A stretch of 64,000 bases of DNA, taken from Pseudomonas fluorescens. GTDB lineage: Bacteria > Pseudomonadota > Gammaproteobacteria > Pseudomonadales > Pseudomonadaceae. The position numbers and the translations under genes were made by a program. Within the stretch, counting starts at the first letter, position 1. Each line of letters opens with the position of its first letter. The notes beneath the pieces were generated by a model that saw nothing but the letters and a program-made list of their open reading frames with translations, had not been told where the DNA came from and did no database searches. Positions 26,740-36,806 of this stretch are shown one piece after another. The stretch is from the NCBI RefSeq assembly GCF_000967965.1, contig NZ_LACC01000013.1:1-64000 (forward strand). The letters run 5' to 3'.

Positions 26740-27865
26740 ACCGCTTTTCACCAAGGGCCCTTCACTGGGCGTGCGCCTGTTGGTGCTGGTCGTGCTATCG
26801 GTCGCGCTGATGGTGGTCGATGCCCGTTTCAGTCTGCTCAAGCCTGCACGCAGCCAGATGTCGCTGGTGCTGATGGACGCTTACTGGATCACCGACCTGC
26901 CTGGACGATTGTGGGAAGGCGTTGCCAGTCAGTTTGGCAGCCGGACCGAGCTCGTCGCCGAAAACGAAAAACTCAAGACCGAGAACCTGCTGTTGCAGGG
27001 GCGCATGCAGAAGCTGGCCGCCCTGACCGAGCAGAACGTTCGGCTGCGCGAGTTGCTCAACTCTTCGGCCCTGGTCAACGAGAAGGTCGAAGTGGCCGAG
27101 TTGATCGGCATGGACCCCAACCCCTTCACCCATCGCATCATCATCAATAAAGGTGAGCGCGACGGCGTGGTCCTCGGTCAGCCGGTACTCGATGCCCGTG
27201 GCCTGATGGGCCAGGTGGTCGAGTTGATGCCTTACACCTCCCGCGTCTTGCTGCTGACCGATACCACCCACAGCATTCCGGTGCAGGTGAACCGTAACGG
27301 TTTGCGGGCGATTGCCAGCGGCACCGGCAACCCGGAGCGTCTCGAGTTGCGGCATGTGGCCGATACCGCCGACATCAAGGAGGGCGACTTGCTGGTCAGC
27401 TCCGGCCTCGGTCAGCGTTTCCCGGCCGGTTATCCGGTGGCGACGGTCAAGGAAGTGATTCACGATTCCGGCCAGCCGTTTGCCATTGTCCGCGCCGTTC
27501 CGACCGCCGCCTTGAACCGTAGCCGTTACCTGCTGCTGGTGTTCAGCGACAACCGGACTGCCGAGGAGCGCGTCAACGCTGCCGCCCAGGCCCAGGAAAG
27601 CCTGGATGCACAGGGTGGTGGACCGATCATTCCGGCGACGGTTCCGAAACTGGTCAGCCCTGCGGTCCCCGCTGCACCGGCCGCCGCACCGGCGATTCCT
27701 GCCACGGCGGTGCCTGCGGCCACCGCGCCAGCCAAGCCAGCCAAGCCAGTCACCACGCCAGCCAAGCCTGCGGCAGCTAAACCGCCGGCGGCGCAACCCG
27801 CTGCCGCGAAGCCTGCCGCCAAACCGCCAGTCTCCGCGCCGGCCACTCCAGTGGAGAGAGAATAA
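26735..27865 (+). CDS. mreC: Rod shape-determining protein MreC (apparent ATT start codon)
   Basis: A 376-residue bitopic protein that links MreB filaments to periplasmic peptidoglycan synthases. From ATT the N-terminus reads (I/M)KPLFTKGPSLGVRLLVLVVLS, which aligns with E. coli MreC MKPIFSRGPSLQIRL as remembered, so homology continues upstream of the first GTG (26771). GGAGGAG lies six bases before the ATT. No ATG, GTG or TTG occurs in frame between the upstream stop (26699) and 26771. One membrane helix (about 14-31) is followed by a coiled coil (LVAENEKLKTENLLLQGRMQKL, about 65-100) and the beta-domain with INKGERDGVVLGQPVLDARGLMGQV. The C-terminal roughly 75 residues are an Ala/Pro/Lys low-complexity tail. 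The protein identity is certain; the start codon is inferred. Confidence 0.9.
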   Translation: MKPLFTKGPSLGVRLLVLVVLSVALMVVDARFSLLKPARSQMSLVLMDAYWITDLPGRLWEGVASQFGSRTELVAENEKLKTENLLLQGRMQKLAALTEQNVRLRELLNSSALVNEKVEVAELIGMDPNPFTHRIIINKGERDGVVLGQPVLDARGLMGQVVELMPYTSRVLLLTDTTHSIPVQVNRNGLRAIASGTGNPERLELRHVADTADIKEGDLLVSSGLGQRFPAGYPVATVKEVIHDSGQPFAIVRAVPTAALNRSRYLLLVFSDNRTAEERVNAAAQAQESLDAQGGGPIIPATVPKLVSPAVPAAPAAAPAIPATAVPAATAPAKPAKPVTTPAKPAAAKPPAAQPAAAKPAAKPPVSAPATPVERE

Positions 27866-28356
27866 TGGGCGGTGTAAAAGCATCCCGAAACGGCTGGATA
27901 GTCTGGCTGACGTTCGCCGTCGGCCTGCTGCTGAGCGTTTCACCTCTGCCGCAATTCATGGAAATACTGCGCCCGCTGTGGCTGGCCTTGTTGCTGGCAT
28001 TCTGGGCGTTGAACCTGCCGCAGACCGTCGGGATGGTGACGGCGTTTTGCCTGGGGCTGGCTGAAGACGTGCTCTACGGTACCTTGCTGGGTCAGAATGC
28101 CTTGATCCTGACACTCATCACCTATCTGGTGCTGGCGCTGCAGCAACGCCTGCGGATGTTCCCGATGTGGCAGCAGAGCCTGGTGATCCTGGTGATCTTC
28201 GGCCTCGCCCAGCTGGTACAACTGTGGCTCAGTGCCTTGACCGGCAATCGTCAGCCGACGCTGGCGCTGGTGCTGCCGGCACTGGTCAGCGCATTGCTCT
28301 GGCCCTGGATCAGTTTCGGTTTGCGCGGACTGCGTCGACGCTACAAAATCAATTAA
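27865..28356 (+). CDS. mreD: Rod shape-determining protein MreD
   Basis: A 163-residue inner-membrane protein with five or six hydrophobic helices. It partners MreC in the elongasome. The motif [28 protein letters not shown] near 55-80 is conserved in MreD. The ATG overlaps the mreC stop by one base (TAATG), so the two are translationally coupled. Confidence 0.94.
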   Translation: MGGVKASRNGWIVWLTFAVGLLLSVSPLPQFMEILRPLWLALLLAFWALNLPQTVGMVTAFCLGLAEDVLYGTLLGQNALILTLITYLVLALQQRLRMFPMWQQSLVILVIFGLAQLVQLWLSALTGNRQPTLALVLPALVSALLWPWISFGLRGLRRRYKIN

Positions 28357-28388
28357 TTCGCTCAGGCATTGGACAGGGAGAGGTCTTG

Positions 28389-28985
28389 ATGAAACGGTTG
28401 TACCTCGCCTCTGGTTCGCCGCGTCGACGTGAACTGCTCACGCAGATCGGTGTTCCGTTCTCCGCCATCAGTGCGGATATCGATGAAACTCCTTTAGCTC
28501 AAGAATCCCCGTCGGCCTACGCCGAGCGCCTGGCGCGTGGCAAGGCCGAGATCGGGCGCGGCAGCATCGTGTCTGACGAACCGTTCTGCGTGCTCGGCGC
28601 CGATACCGCCGTGGTGCTCGATGGAAAAATTCTCGGCAAACCAGTTGATCAAGCGGATGCGTGCGCCATGCTGATGATGCTGTCAGGGTGTGAGCATGAA
28701 GTCCTGACCGCGATTGCCGTGCTCGATGGCGAACGTTGCGAATCCCGGGTTGTCACCAGTCGCGTGCGTTTTCGGGATATCGGCCGTGAAGAAGCCGTGG
28801 CCTACTGGGCCAGCGGTGAACCGCGGGACAAGGCGGGCGGTTATGGCATTCAAGGACTGGGTGCGGTGTTTGTCGCCGGGCTCGATGGAAGTTATTCAGC
28901 GGTGGTCGGACTGCCGCTTTGCGAAACCGCGGAACTGCTCGGCCATTTCGGCATACCCTGTTGGCAACCCCGGAACGCGCTTTAA
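28389..28985 (+). CDS. maf: Nucleoside triphosphate pyrophosphatase, Maf/YhdE type
   Basis: A 198-residue Maf-family protein. [21 protein letters not shown] at the N-terminus holds the SxSPRR nucleotide-binding motif. [16 protein letters not shown] near 76 contains the catalytic Asp, and [16 protein letters not shown] near 155 is the second signature. YhdE-type members hydrolyse dTTP and UTP to monophosphates, probably for housecleaning. Placement between mreD and rng is the usual gammaproteobacterial order. The ATG follows AGGGAGAGG. Confidence 0.95.
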   Translation: MKRLYLASGSPRRRELLTQIGVPFSAISADIDETPLAQESPSAYAERLARGKAEIGRGSIVSDEPFCVLGADTAVVLDGKILGKPVDQADACAMLMMLSGCEHEVLTAIAVLDGERCESRVVTSRVRFRDIGREEAVAYWASGEPRDKAGGYGIQGLGAVFVAGLDGSYSAVVGLPLCETAELLGHFGIPCWQPRNAL

Positions 28986-29042
28986 GCGTCTTCCTGAACA
29001 GATGCGGCCATTATCGTGAACATGCCTGAACGAGACCCTGCC

Positions 29043-30500
29043 ATGAGTGAAGAGATCCTGATCAACATCACGCCGATGGAGTCGCGCGTGGCGGTGGTCG
29101 AAAACGGTGTCCTGCAAGAGGTCCACGTCGAGCGTACGCAAAAGCGCGGGATCGTCGGCAACATCTATAAAGGCAAAGTCGTGCGGGTATTGCCGGGAAT
29201 GCAGGCGGCATTCGTCGATATCGGCCTGGACCGTGCCGCGTTCATTCATGCGTCGGAAATTTCCCTGCGTGAAGGCCCCGCGGTCGAGAGCATCAGTGCA
29301 CTGGTGCACGAAGGCCAGAGCCTGGTGGTGCAAGTGACCAAGGACCCAATCGGTTCCAAAGGCGCACGCCTGACCACCCAGCTTTCGATTCCTTCGCGTT
29401 ACCTGGTGTACATGCCGCGCACCGCTCACGTCGGCATTTCCCTGAAGATCGAAGACGAAGCCGAGCGCGAACGCCTCAAGCAAGTGGTCACCGACTGCGT
29501 GGCCAAGGAAGGGATCAAGGAGGCCGGCGGTTTCATCCTGCGCACGGCAGCCGAAGGTGCCGGTGCGGATGAAATCCTCATGGACATCCGTTACCTGCGC
29601 CGTCTCTGGGATCAGATCAACGCCCAGATCAAAACCATCAGTGCGCCTAGCGTGATCTACGAAGACCTCGGTCTGGCGCTGCGCACCCTGCGTGACCTGG
29701 TGAGCCCGAAAATCGAGAAGATCCGCATCGACTCCCGGGAAACTTTCCAGAAAACCACGCAATTCGTCGCCGAACTGATGCCCGAGATTGCCGACCGCCT
29801 GGAGCATTACCCGGGCGAGCGGCCGATTTTCGACCTGTATGGCGTCGAAGACGAAATCCAGAAGGCACTCGAGCGCAAGGTCCCGCTCAAGTCCGGCGGT
29901 TATCTGGTGGTCGATCCGGCGGAAGCCATGAGCACCATCGACGTCAATACCGGGGCATTTGTCGGCCATCGCAATCTCGAAGAGACCATCTTCAAGACCA
30001 ACCTCGAAGCCGCGACGGCCATCGCCCGTCAATTGCGCCTGCGTAACCTGGGCGGAATCATCATCATCGACTTCATCGACATGGAAGATGAAGAACACCA
30101 GCGCCAGGTGTTGCGCACCCTCGAAAAGCAACTGGAACGCGATCACGCCAAGACCAACATCATCGGTATCACTGAGTTGGGCCTGGTGCAGATGACCCGC
30201 AAGCGCACCCGCGAAAGCCTTGAACAAGTGCTGTGTGAGCCGTGCAATGCCTGTCAGGGGCGGGGCAAGCTCAAGACCCCGGAAACCGTCTGCTACGAAA
30301 TCTTCCGTGAAATCCTGCGCGAGGCTCGCGCCTATCAGGCGGAAGGCTATCGTGTATTGGCAAACCAGAAAGTGGTGGACCGCCTGCTCGACGAAGAGTC
30401 GGGCAACGTCGCGGAGCTCGAAGGGTTTATCGGGCGTACCATCCGTTTTCAGGTCGAAACCATGTATTCCCAGGAACAATACGACGTGGTGTTGCTCTGA
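29043..30500 (+). CDS. rng: Ribonuclease G
   Basis: A 485-residue endoribonuclease of the RNase E/G family that matures 16S rRNA 5' ends and degrades some mRNAs. The S1 domain (about 38-125) begins GIVGNIYKGKVVRVLPGMQAAFVDIG. The DNase I-like domain has the catalytic aspartates in STIDVNTG near 303 and IIIDFIDM near 343. The zinc-link CEPCNACQGRG near 400 is present. The length is that of RNase G, without the long RNase E tail. ATG 29043 is chosen; an in-frame ATG nine codons upstream is possible. Confidence 0.96.
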   Translation: MSEEILINITPMESRVAVVENGVLQEVHVERTQKRGIVGNIYKGKVVRVLPGMQAAFVDIGLDRAAFIHASEISLREGPAVESISALVHEGQSLVVQVTKDPIGSKGARLTTQLSIPSRYLVYMPRTAHVGISLKIEDEAERERLKQVVTDCVAKEGIKEAGGFILRTAAEGAGADEILMDIRYLRRLWDQINAQIKTISAPSVIYEDLGLALRTLRDLVSPKIEKIRIDSRETFQKTTQFVAELMPEIADRLEHYPGERPIFDLYGVEDEIQKALERKVPLKSGGYLVVDPAEAMSTIDVNTGAFVGHRNLEETIFKTNLEAATAIARQLRLRNLGGIIIIDFIDMEDEEHQRQVLRTLEKQLERDHAKTNIIGITELGLVQMTRKRTRESLEQVLCEPCNACQGRGKLKTPETVCYEIFREILREARAYQAEGYRVLANQKVVDRLLDEESGNVAELEGFIGRTIRFQVETMYSQEQYDVVLL

Positions 30501-30575
30501 AGCATTTCGTTTTGATTGTTCGAGAAGGGCTGGCCTCAGCTTTTTGCAAAACTTTTGCCATGGGAGCCACCTGAC

Positions 30576-33500
30576 ATGGATCGTCTGACACGCATTTTGG
30601 CCGCACTGACCCGCTGGGGTCTGGGCCTGTGCGCGTTGGTTTTGGTGTTGATGGCGCTCTACGTCAGCCTGGGCCGGGAGCTGACGCCCTTAGTCGCCGA
30701 GTACCGTGCCGACATCGAAACCAAAGCCAGCGATGCCTTGGGCATGCCGTTGCAGATCGGCGAGCTCGAAGGCAACTGGAGTGGATTCGCCCCCATATTG
30801 ATGGCCCGCGACGTGACGGTCGGCGAGGGCGCCAATGCCTTGCGCCTGGATCAGGTGCGCGCGGTACCGGACCTTTGGGCCAGCCTGTTGGCCCGTCAGG
30901 TACGCATCGCTCATCTGGAATTCAGCGGCCTGAAGATCAACCTCAAGCAAGCTGAGGACGGTCAGTGGGCGCTGGAAGGTTTGCCGGTGCAGCAGGACCA
31001 GCCAACCGATCCGGAACAACTGCTCAATCGCATGCAGATGATCCAGCAACTGTCGGTGCTCGACAGCCAGGTGACCTTGCAGCCGTTTGGCGAATCGCCG
31101 CTGACCCTGACTTATGTCGGCCTGAATCTGAAAACCGGGGCGTCACGGCAGCGGCTCGACGCACGACTGACCCTGCCTGACGGGCAACCGGTGGCCATGA
31201 GCCTGCGTACCCGTATTCGCGCCAGCGAATGGAAGGACGGTGAAGCCGAGGCCTACCTGAGCCTGCCGCAAAGCGACTGGTCGAAGTGGTTGCCTGAACA
31301 TCTGACCCAAGAGTGGAATTTTTCCGAGATCAAGGCTGGTGGCGAGCTGTGGGTGACCTGGGGCAAAGGCACCTTGCAAAGCGCTGCAGTGCGATTGAAC
31401 GCGCCACAACTCAAGGGCGCGTACGATGAGCGCAAGCCGATCCAGATCGATAACCTGGCGCTCAATGGATACTTCCAGCGCAGTGCCAAAGGCGCGTCGG
31501 TGACTCTGGACTCCCTGGCGATGAACCTTGGCGAGACCCGCTGGGAGACGCATTTGCAGCTCACGCAAAGCGCCGCCACTGATAAAACCGTAGAGCTCTG
31601 GCAGCTGCAAGCCGACCGGGTTGATCTCACTCCACTTACCCCGCTGCTCAACGCCCTGGCGCCGTTGCCAGAAGGTTTGGCCACGGTCGTCGAGCGGCTC
31701 AAAGTCACGGGTAGCCTGCGTAACGTGCTGGTCGACTTCCGCCCCAATGCCACTGACGACAGCAAGTTCGGGTTCGCCGCCAACCTTGATCAGGTAGGCT
31801 TCGACGCCTATCACGGTGCTCCGGCGGCGCGGAATGTCAGTGGCAGCATCAGCGGTGACCTGGGGCAAGGCGAGCTGCGCATGGACAGCAAGGATTTCAT
31901 GCTGCACCTGGACCCGATTTTCGCCAAGCCGTGGCAGTACATTCAGGCCAATGCGCGGCTGACCTGGAAACTCGATAAAGAAAGTTTCACCCTGATCGCG
32001 CCGTATCTGAAAGTGCTGGGCGAGGAAGGCAAGATCGCCGGCGACTTCCTGATTCGCCTGCATTTCGATCACACCCAGGAAGACTACATGGACCTGCGGG
32101 TCGGCATGGTGGACGGCGACGGTCGCTACACCGCCAAGTACTTGCCGACGGTCCTCAGCCCGGCGCTGGACGAATGGCTGCGCACGGCGATACTCAAGGG
32201 CGCGGTGGATCAGGGTTTCTTCCAGTATCAGGGGTCGCTCAACCACGGTGCCGCGGATGTCGATCGCAGCATCAGCCTGTTCTTCAAGGTTCACGATGCC
32301 GAACTGGCCTTCCAGCCGGGCTGGCCCCATGTCAGCAAGGTCAGCGGCGATGTGTTTGTCGAAGACAGCGGCGTGCGGATTCTGGCCAGCAAGGGCCAGT
32401 TGCTCGACACCCAGGTCAACGATATCTACGTCAACATTCCCCATGTGCCGGCCGGGCAGAACTCTCATTTGTTCCTCGATGGCGGATTTGCCGGCGGTTT
32501 GGGCGATGGCCTGAAAATCCTCCAGGAAGCGCCGATCGGCACCGGGGCAACCTTTGCCGGCTGGGAAGGTGAGGGTGACCTGCAGGGTAAGTTGAAGCTG
32601 GATATTCCCCTGGCGAAAGGCGAGGAGCCGAAGATCCTCGTCGATTTCAAGACCGCCAAGGCACGCTTGAAACTGGCCGAACCTGTGCTGGAACTGACCC
32701 AGCTCAAAGGTGATTTCCGCTTCGATAGCGGCAAAGGCCTGAGCGGGCAGAACATCAGCGCCCGGGCGTTCGACAAGCCGGTCACTGCACAGATTTTTGC
32801 CGATGGCAGCCCGGGCAAGCTCAATACCCGGGTGGCCGCGTCAGGGCAGGTCGAGGTCAAGAAACTGACCGACTGGCTGAAGGTGACCCAGCCTCTGCCG
32901 GTGAGTGGCGTAATCCCTTATCAACTGCAACTGACCCTGGACGGCGCCGACAGCCAGTTGAGGGTCAATTCCAACCTCAGGGGCGTGGCCGTCGATTTGC
33001 CTGCACCGTTTGGCATGACCTCCGAGACTGGGCGCGACACAACGTTCCGCATGACCTTGCAGGGCGACGAGCGGCGCTATTGGCTCAACTACGGGGACCT
33101 GGCGAGTTTCATGTTCGCGGCCCCGGCCAACAATTTCGCCGATGGTCGCGGGGACTTGTTCCTCGGTGGCGGCGAGGCCGTGTTGCCTGGCACCAAAGGC
33201 CTGCGGATACGGGGCGTGCTGTCGGAGCTGGACGTTGGCCCGTGGAAGGACCTGGTGGATAAATACGCCGGACAGGACCCCGGCGGAAGTGCCAAGCAAT
33301 TGCTCAGCGGCGCGGATTTCAAGGTGGGCAAGCTCAGCGGTATCGGTACCACACTCGATCAGGCTTCGATCCAGCTGACGCGCAAGCCTTCCGCCTGGGC
33401 GCTGCAACTCGACAGCCAGCAGATCAAGGGCAGCGCCAGCCTTCCCGATTCGAAGGCCACGCCAATCACGATCAATCTGCAAACCGTGCGCCTGCCTGCA

Positions 33501-34379
33501 CCGGACCCGACCGTGCTGGCCGATGAAAACTCGCCGGATCCACTGGCGTCGGTGGACCCGACGAAAATCCCCGCGATGGACATCATCATCAATCGGCTAT
33601 TCCAGGGCCAGGATCTGGTGGGGGGCTGGTCGCTGAAGATTCGTCCGACGCCCAAGGGCATCGTGTTCAACTCCCTGGATTTGGGCCTCAAGGGCATGCT
33701 GTTGGTGGGCAGCGGTGGCTGGGAGGGTGTGCCGGGTGCCAGCAACAGCTGGTACAAGGGCCGCATCAGCGGCAAGAACCTGGCCGACGTGCTCAAGGGC
33801 TGGGGTTTTGCACCGAGCGTCACCAGCCAGGACTTCTATATGGATGTCGATGGCCGCTGGCCCGGCTCGCCGGCCTGGGTGGCGACCAAGCGTTTCTCCG
33901 GCTCGCTCGATGCGACGCTCAATCAGGGCCAGTTCGTCGAAGTTGAGGGCAGTGCCCAGGCGTTGCGGGTATTTGGCTTGCTCAACTTCAACTCCATCGG
34001 CCGGCGCCTGCGCCTGGACTTCTCCGACCTGTTCGGCAAAGGTCTGAGTTATGACCGGGTGAAGGGGCTGCTGGTCGGGACCAATGGTGTGTACGTCACC
34101 CGTGAGCCAATTCGGCTGACGGGTCCGTCGAGCACTATTGAACTCGACGGCACCCTGGACATGGTGGCCGATCAGATCGATGCGAAACTGATGGTGACCT
34201 TGCCGGTGACCAACAACCTGCCGATTGCCGCACTGATCGTCGGTGCACCCGCGGTCGGCGGGGCGCTGTTCCTGATCGACAAGCTGATCGGTGACCGCGT
34301 CTCCCGTTTCGCCAGTGTGAAGTACACCGTCCAGGGGCCGTGGAAAGAACCGAAAATCATCTTCGACAAGGCTTTTTGA
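30576..34379 (+). CDS. yhdP: YhdP-family AsmA-like envelope protein
   Basis: A very large protein of about 1267 residues. It has one N-terminal membrane helix (LTRWGLGLCALVLVLMALYVSL) followed by a long periplasmic region of repeating beta-strands, including the DUF3971 region. The C-terminus, with LDGTLDMVADQIDAKLMVTLPVTNNLP...GAPAVGGALFLIDKLIG, is the AsmA_2 domain. Such proteins (YhdP, TamB, YdbH) form elongated hydrophobic grooves that move phospholipids between inner and outer membranes. The position after rng matches other gammaproteobacteria. The start at ATG 30576, with GGGAG upstream, is preferred over a 20-residue longer frame. Confidence 0.92.
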   Translation: MDRLTRILAALTRWGLGLCALVLVLMALYVSLGRELTPLVAEYRADIETKASDALGMPLQIGELEGNWSGFAPILMARDVTVGEGANALRLDQVRAVPDLWASLLARQVRIAHLEFSGLKINLKQAEDGQWALEGLPVQQDQPTDPEQLLNRMQMIQQLSVLDSQVTLQPFGESPLTLTYVGLNLKTGASRQRLDARLTLPDGQPVAMSLRTRIRASEWKDGEAEAYLSLPQSDWSKWLPEHLTQEWNFSEIKAGGELWVTWGKGTLQSAAVRLNAPQLKGAYDERKPIQIDNLALNGYFQRSAKGASVTLDSLAMNLGETRWETHLQLTQSAATDKTVELWQLQADRVDLTPLTPLLNALAPLPEGLATVVERLKVTGSLRNVLVDFRPNATDDSKFGFAANLDQVGFDAYHGAPAARNVSGSISGDLGQGELRMDSKDFMLHLDPIFAKPWQYIQANARLTWKLDKESFTLIAPYLKVLGEEGKIAGDFLIRLHFDHTQEDYMDLRVGMVDGDGRYTAKYLPTVLSPALDEWLRTAILKGAVDQGFFQYQGSLNHGAADVDRSISLFFKVHDAELAFQPGWPHVSKVSGDVFVEDSGVRILASKGQLLDTQVNDIYVNIPHVPAGQNSHLFLDGGFAGGLGDGLKILQEAPIGTGATFAGWEGEGDLQGKLKLDIPLAKGEEPKILVDFKTAKARLKLAEPVLELTQLKGDFRFDSGKGLSGQNISARAFDKPVTAQIFADGSPGKLNTRVAASGQVEVKKLTDWLKVTQPLPVSGVIPYQLQLTLDGADSQLRVNSNLRGVAVDLPAPFGMTSETGRDTTFRMTLQGDERRYWLNYGDLASFMFAAPANNFADGRGDLFLGGGEAVLPGTKGLRIRGVLSELDVGPWKDLVDKYAGQDPGGSAKQLLSGADFKVGKLSGIGTTLDQASIQLTRKPSAWALQLDSQQIKGSASLPDSKATPITINLQTVRLPAPDPTVLADENSPDPLASVDPTKIPAMDIIINRLFQGQDLVGGWSLKIRPTPKGIVFNSLDLGLKGMLLVGSGGWEGVPGASNSWYKGRISGKNLADVLKGWGFAPSVTSQDFYMDVDGRWPGSPAWVATKRFSGSLDATLNQGQFVEVEGSAQALRVFGLLNFNSIGRRLRLDFSDLFGKGLSYDRVKGLLVGTNGVYVTREPIRLTGPSSTIELDGTLDMVADQIDAKLMVTLPVTNNLPIAALIVGAPAVGGALFLIDKLIGDRVSRFASVKYTVQGPWKEPKIIFDKAF

Positions 34380-34448
34380 GATCCTTTTGAAAAGGCGCTC
34401 GGCAAGTCTATGGAGTAGCATGGCCGCATACGATTCCAGGAGTGCGCC

Positions 34449-35303
34449 ATGTCTGTAGCGGTGATTCAAATGGTCAGCCAGAGCGATGTGCTGGCCAACC
34501 TGGCCCAGGCCCGTCGGCTGCTCGAGCAAGCGGCCGTCGGTGGCGCGAAACTGGCCGTATTGCCGGAAAACTTCGCCGCCATGGGCCGGCGTGACATTGC
34601 CGACATCGGGCGCGCCGAAGCACTGGGCGAAGGCCCGATCCTGCCGTGGTTAAAACAGACCGCACGCGACCTCAAGTTATGGATTGTGGCCGGCACATTG
34701 CCGTTGCCGCCGGTGGATCAGCCAACGGCCAAAGTGCATGCCTGTTCGTTGCTGGTCGATGACCAGGGCGAAACGGTGGCGCGCTACGACAAGCTGCACC
34801 TGTTCGACGTCGACGTGGCCGACAATCGCGGCCGTTATCGGGAATCCGATGACTATGCTTATGGCAGTGGGGTCGTGGTGGCGGACACACCGGTTGGGCG
34901 GGTTGGCCTGACGGTCTGTTACGACTTGCGCTTCCCGGAACTGTACAGTGAATTGCGCGCGGCCGGCGCGGAGCTGATTACTGCCCCTTCGGCCTTCACG
35001 GCGGTCACCGGCGCGGCGCATTGGGATGTGCTGATTCGTGCGCGAGCCATAGAGACGCAATGTTACGTGCTCGCGGCTGCCCAGGGCGGGACGCATCCGG
35101 GGCCGCGGGAAACCTTCGGGCATGCCGCCATCGTCGACCCGTGGGGGCGTGTGCTGGCACAACAGGATCAAGGCGAGGCCGTGCTGCTGGCCGAACGCGA
35201 CAGCAGCGAACAGGCGTCCATCAGGGCGCGGATGCCGGTGTCCAGTCACCGGCGCTTTTTCTCGCAGGGCGCCCAGCGACCTGCATCAGAACGACGAATT
35301 TAA
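34449..35303 (+). CDS. Nitrilase-family amidohydrolase (Nit-type, probable deaminated glutathione amidase)
   Basis: A 284-residue carbon-nitrogen hydrolase. The catalytic triad is E40 in VLPENFA, K115 in YDKLHLFD and C157 in TVCYDLRFPELY. The YDKLHLFDV motif and the R/FPELY loop are typical of the Nit1/Nit2/YbeM branch, which hydrolyses deaminated glutathione or omega-amidase substrates as metabolite repair. It sits between yhdP and tldD in the usual order. An ATTCCAGGAG ribosome site precedes the ATG. Confidence 0.9.
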   Translation: MSVAVIQMVSQSDVLANLAQARRLLEQAAVGGAKLAVLPENFAAMGRRDIADIGRAEALGEGPILPWLKQTARDLKLWIVAGTLPLPPVDQPTAKVHACSLLVDDQGETVARYDKLHLFDVDVADNRGRYRESDDYAYGSGVVVADTPVGRVGLTVCYDLRFPELYSELRAAGAELITAPSAFTAVTGAAHWDVLIRARAIETQCYVLAAAQGGTHPGPRETFGHAAIVDPWGRVLAQQDQGEAVLLAERDSSEQASIRARMPVSSHRRFFSQGAQRPASERRI

Positions 35304-35315
35304 GGCGTAAAGCAT

Positions 35316-36758
35316 ATGAGCGAGTTGTTGTCCTCAGTCAGTGAACACCTGCTGGCGCCCGGTGGCGTCACGATCGAGAGCCTGCAAGGCGTGCTCGGCG
35401 ATCTGGCCGGGCCGGGCATCGATGCGGCCGACCTGTATTTCCAGGGGCAGATTTCCGAGTCCTGGGCGCTGGAAGACGGCATCGTCAAGGAAGGCAGCTT
35501 CAACCTTGACCAAGGTGTGGGCGTGCGCGCGCAATCGGGCGAAAAAACCGGCTTTGCCTACAGCAATGCCATCACCCTGGAAGCCCTTGGCGCGGCGGCG
35601 CGTGCCGCCCGTTCGATTTCCCGGGCCGGACAACACGGCACCGTACAGGCATTCACCAGCCAGGATGTCGCGCAGTTGTATGCGCCGGACAATCCCCTGG
35701 AAGTGCTGACCCGTGCCGAGAAGGTCGATTTGCTCAAGCGAGTCGACGCCGCGACCCGCGCCCTCGACCCGCGCATCCAGCAGGTCACCGTGAGCATGGC
35801 CGGTGTCTGGGAGCGGATTCTGGTGGCTTCCACCGACGGCGGCCTGGCGGCGGATGTGCGCCCGCTGGTGCGTTTCAACGTCAGCGTGATCGTCGAGCAG
35901 AACGGTCGCCGCGAGCGTGGCGGTCATGGCGGTGGTGGTCGGACCGATTACCGTTATTTCCTCGGCGAAGACCGCGCCATGGGCTATGCCCGTGAAGCGT
36001 TGCGCCAGGCGCTGGTCAATCTCGAAGCCATCCCGGCACCGGCCGGTACCTTGCCGGTGGTGCTCGGTTCCGGTTGGTCGGGCGTGCTGTTGCACGAAGC
36101 CGTTGGTCATGGTCTGGAGGGCGACTTCAACCGCAAGGGCAGTTCGGCCTACAGCGGGCGCATGGGTGAGATGGTTGCGTCGAAGCTTTGCACCATTGTC
36201 GATGACGGCACCCTGGCCGGTCGCCGTGGCTCGTTGAGCGTCGATGACGAAGGCACGCCGACCGAGTGCACCACGCTGATCGAAAACGGCGTGCTCAAAG
36301 GCTACATGCAGGACAAGCTCAACGCCCGCCTGATGGGCGTGGCGCGCACCGGTAACGGTCGTCGCGAATCCTACGCGCACTTGCCGATGCCGCGCATGAC
36401 CAACACCTACATGCTAGCCGGCGAAAGCGACCCGGCGGAAATCATCGCCTCGGTGAAGCGCGGCATCTACTGCGCCAACCTGGGTGGCGGTCAGGTGGAC
36501 ATCACCAGCGGCAAGTTCGTGTTCTCCACCAGCGAGGCGTACCTGATCGAGGACGGCAAGATCACTGCTCCGGTCAAAGGCGCGACGCTGATCGGCAACG
36601 GGCCGGAAGCCATGAGCAAGGTGTCTATGGTTGGTAATGATCTGTCGCTGGACAGCGGCGTGGGCACGTGTGGCAAGGATGGGCAGTCGGTGCCGGTGGG
36701 TGTCGGCCAGCCAACGCTGAAGATTGATGCGATCACCGTGGGTGGCACGGGCTCGTAA
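35316..36758 (+). CDS. tldD: Metalloprotease subunit TldD
   Basis: A 480-residue TldD/PmbA family protein. The zinc-binding [11 protein letters not shown] is at 260-270 (HExxxH), followed by the conserved [21 protein letters not shown]. TldD forms a heterodimeric tunnel protease with TldE/PmbA. The pair degrades unfolded peptides and matures some ribosomal peptides such as microcin B17 and CcdA in E. coli. Its partner pmbA lies 680 bp downstream, with darP on the opposite strand between them. The length is standard. Confidence 0.96.
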   Translation: MSELLSSVSEHLLAPGGVTIESLQGVLGDLAGPGIDAADLYFQGQISESWALEDGIVKEGSFNLDQGVGVRAQSGEKTGFAYSNAITLEALGAAARAARSISRAGQHGTVQAFTSQDVAQLYAPDNPLEVLTRAEKVDLLKRVDAATRALDPRIQQVTVSMAGVWERILVASTDGGLAADVRPLVRFNVSVIVEQNGRRERGGHGGGGRTDYRYFLGEDRAMGYAREALRQALVNLEAIPAPAGTLPVVLGSGWSGVLLHEAVGHGLEGDFNRKGSSAYSGRMGEMVASKLCTIVDDGTLAGRRGSLSVDDEGTPTECTTLIENGVLKGYMQDKLNARLMGVARTGNGRRESYAHLPMPRMTNTYMLAGESDPAEIIASVKRGIYCANLGGGQVDITSGKFVFSTSEAYLIEDGKITAPVKGATLIGNGPEAMSKVSMVGNDLSLDSGVGTCGKDGQSVPVGVGQPTLKIDAITVGGTGS

Positions 36759-36806
36759 GAGGTGAGGCTGCGGGTGAGCTGCGAGGCAGCTCACCCGATT
36801 CGAGAA

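Noticed and set aside
26771..27865. GTG at 26771 as the mreC start
   Set aside because: It lacks a well-placed ribosome site and would remove the conserved KPLFTKGPSLG segment found at the MreC N-terminus.
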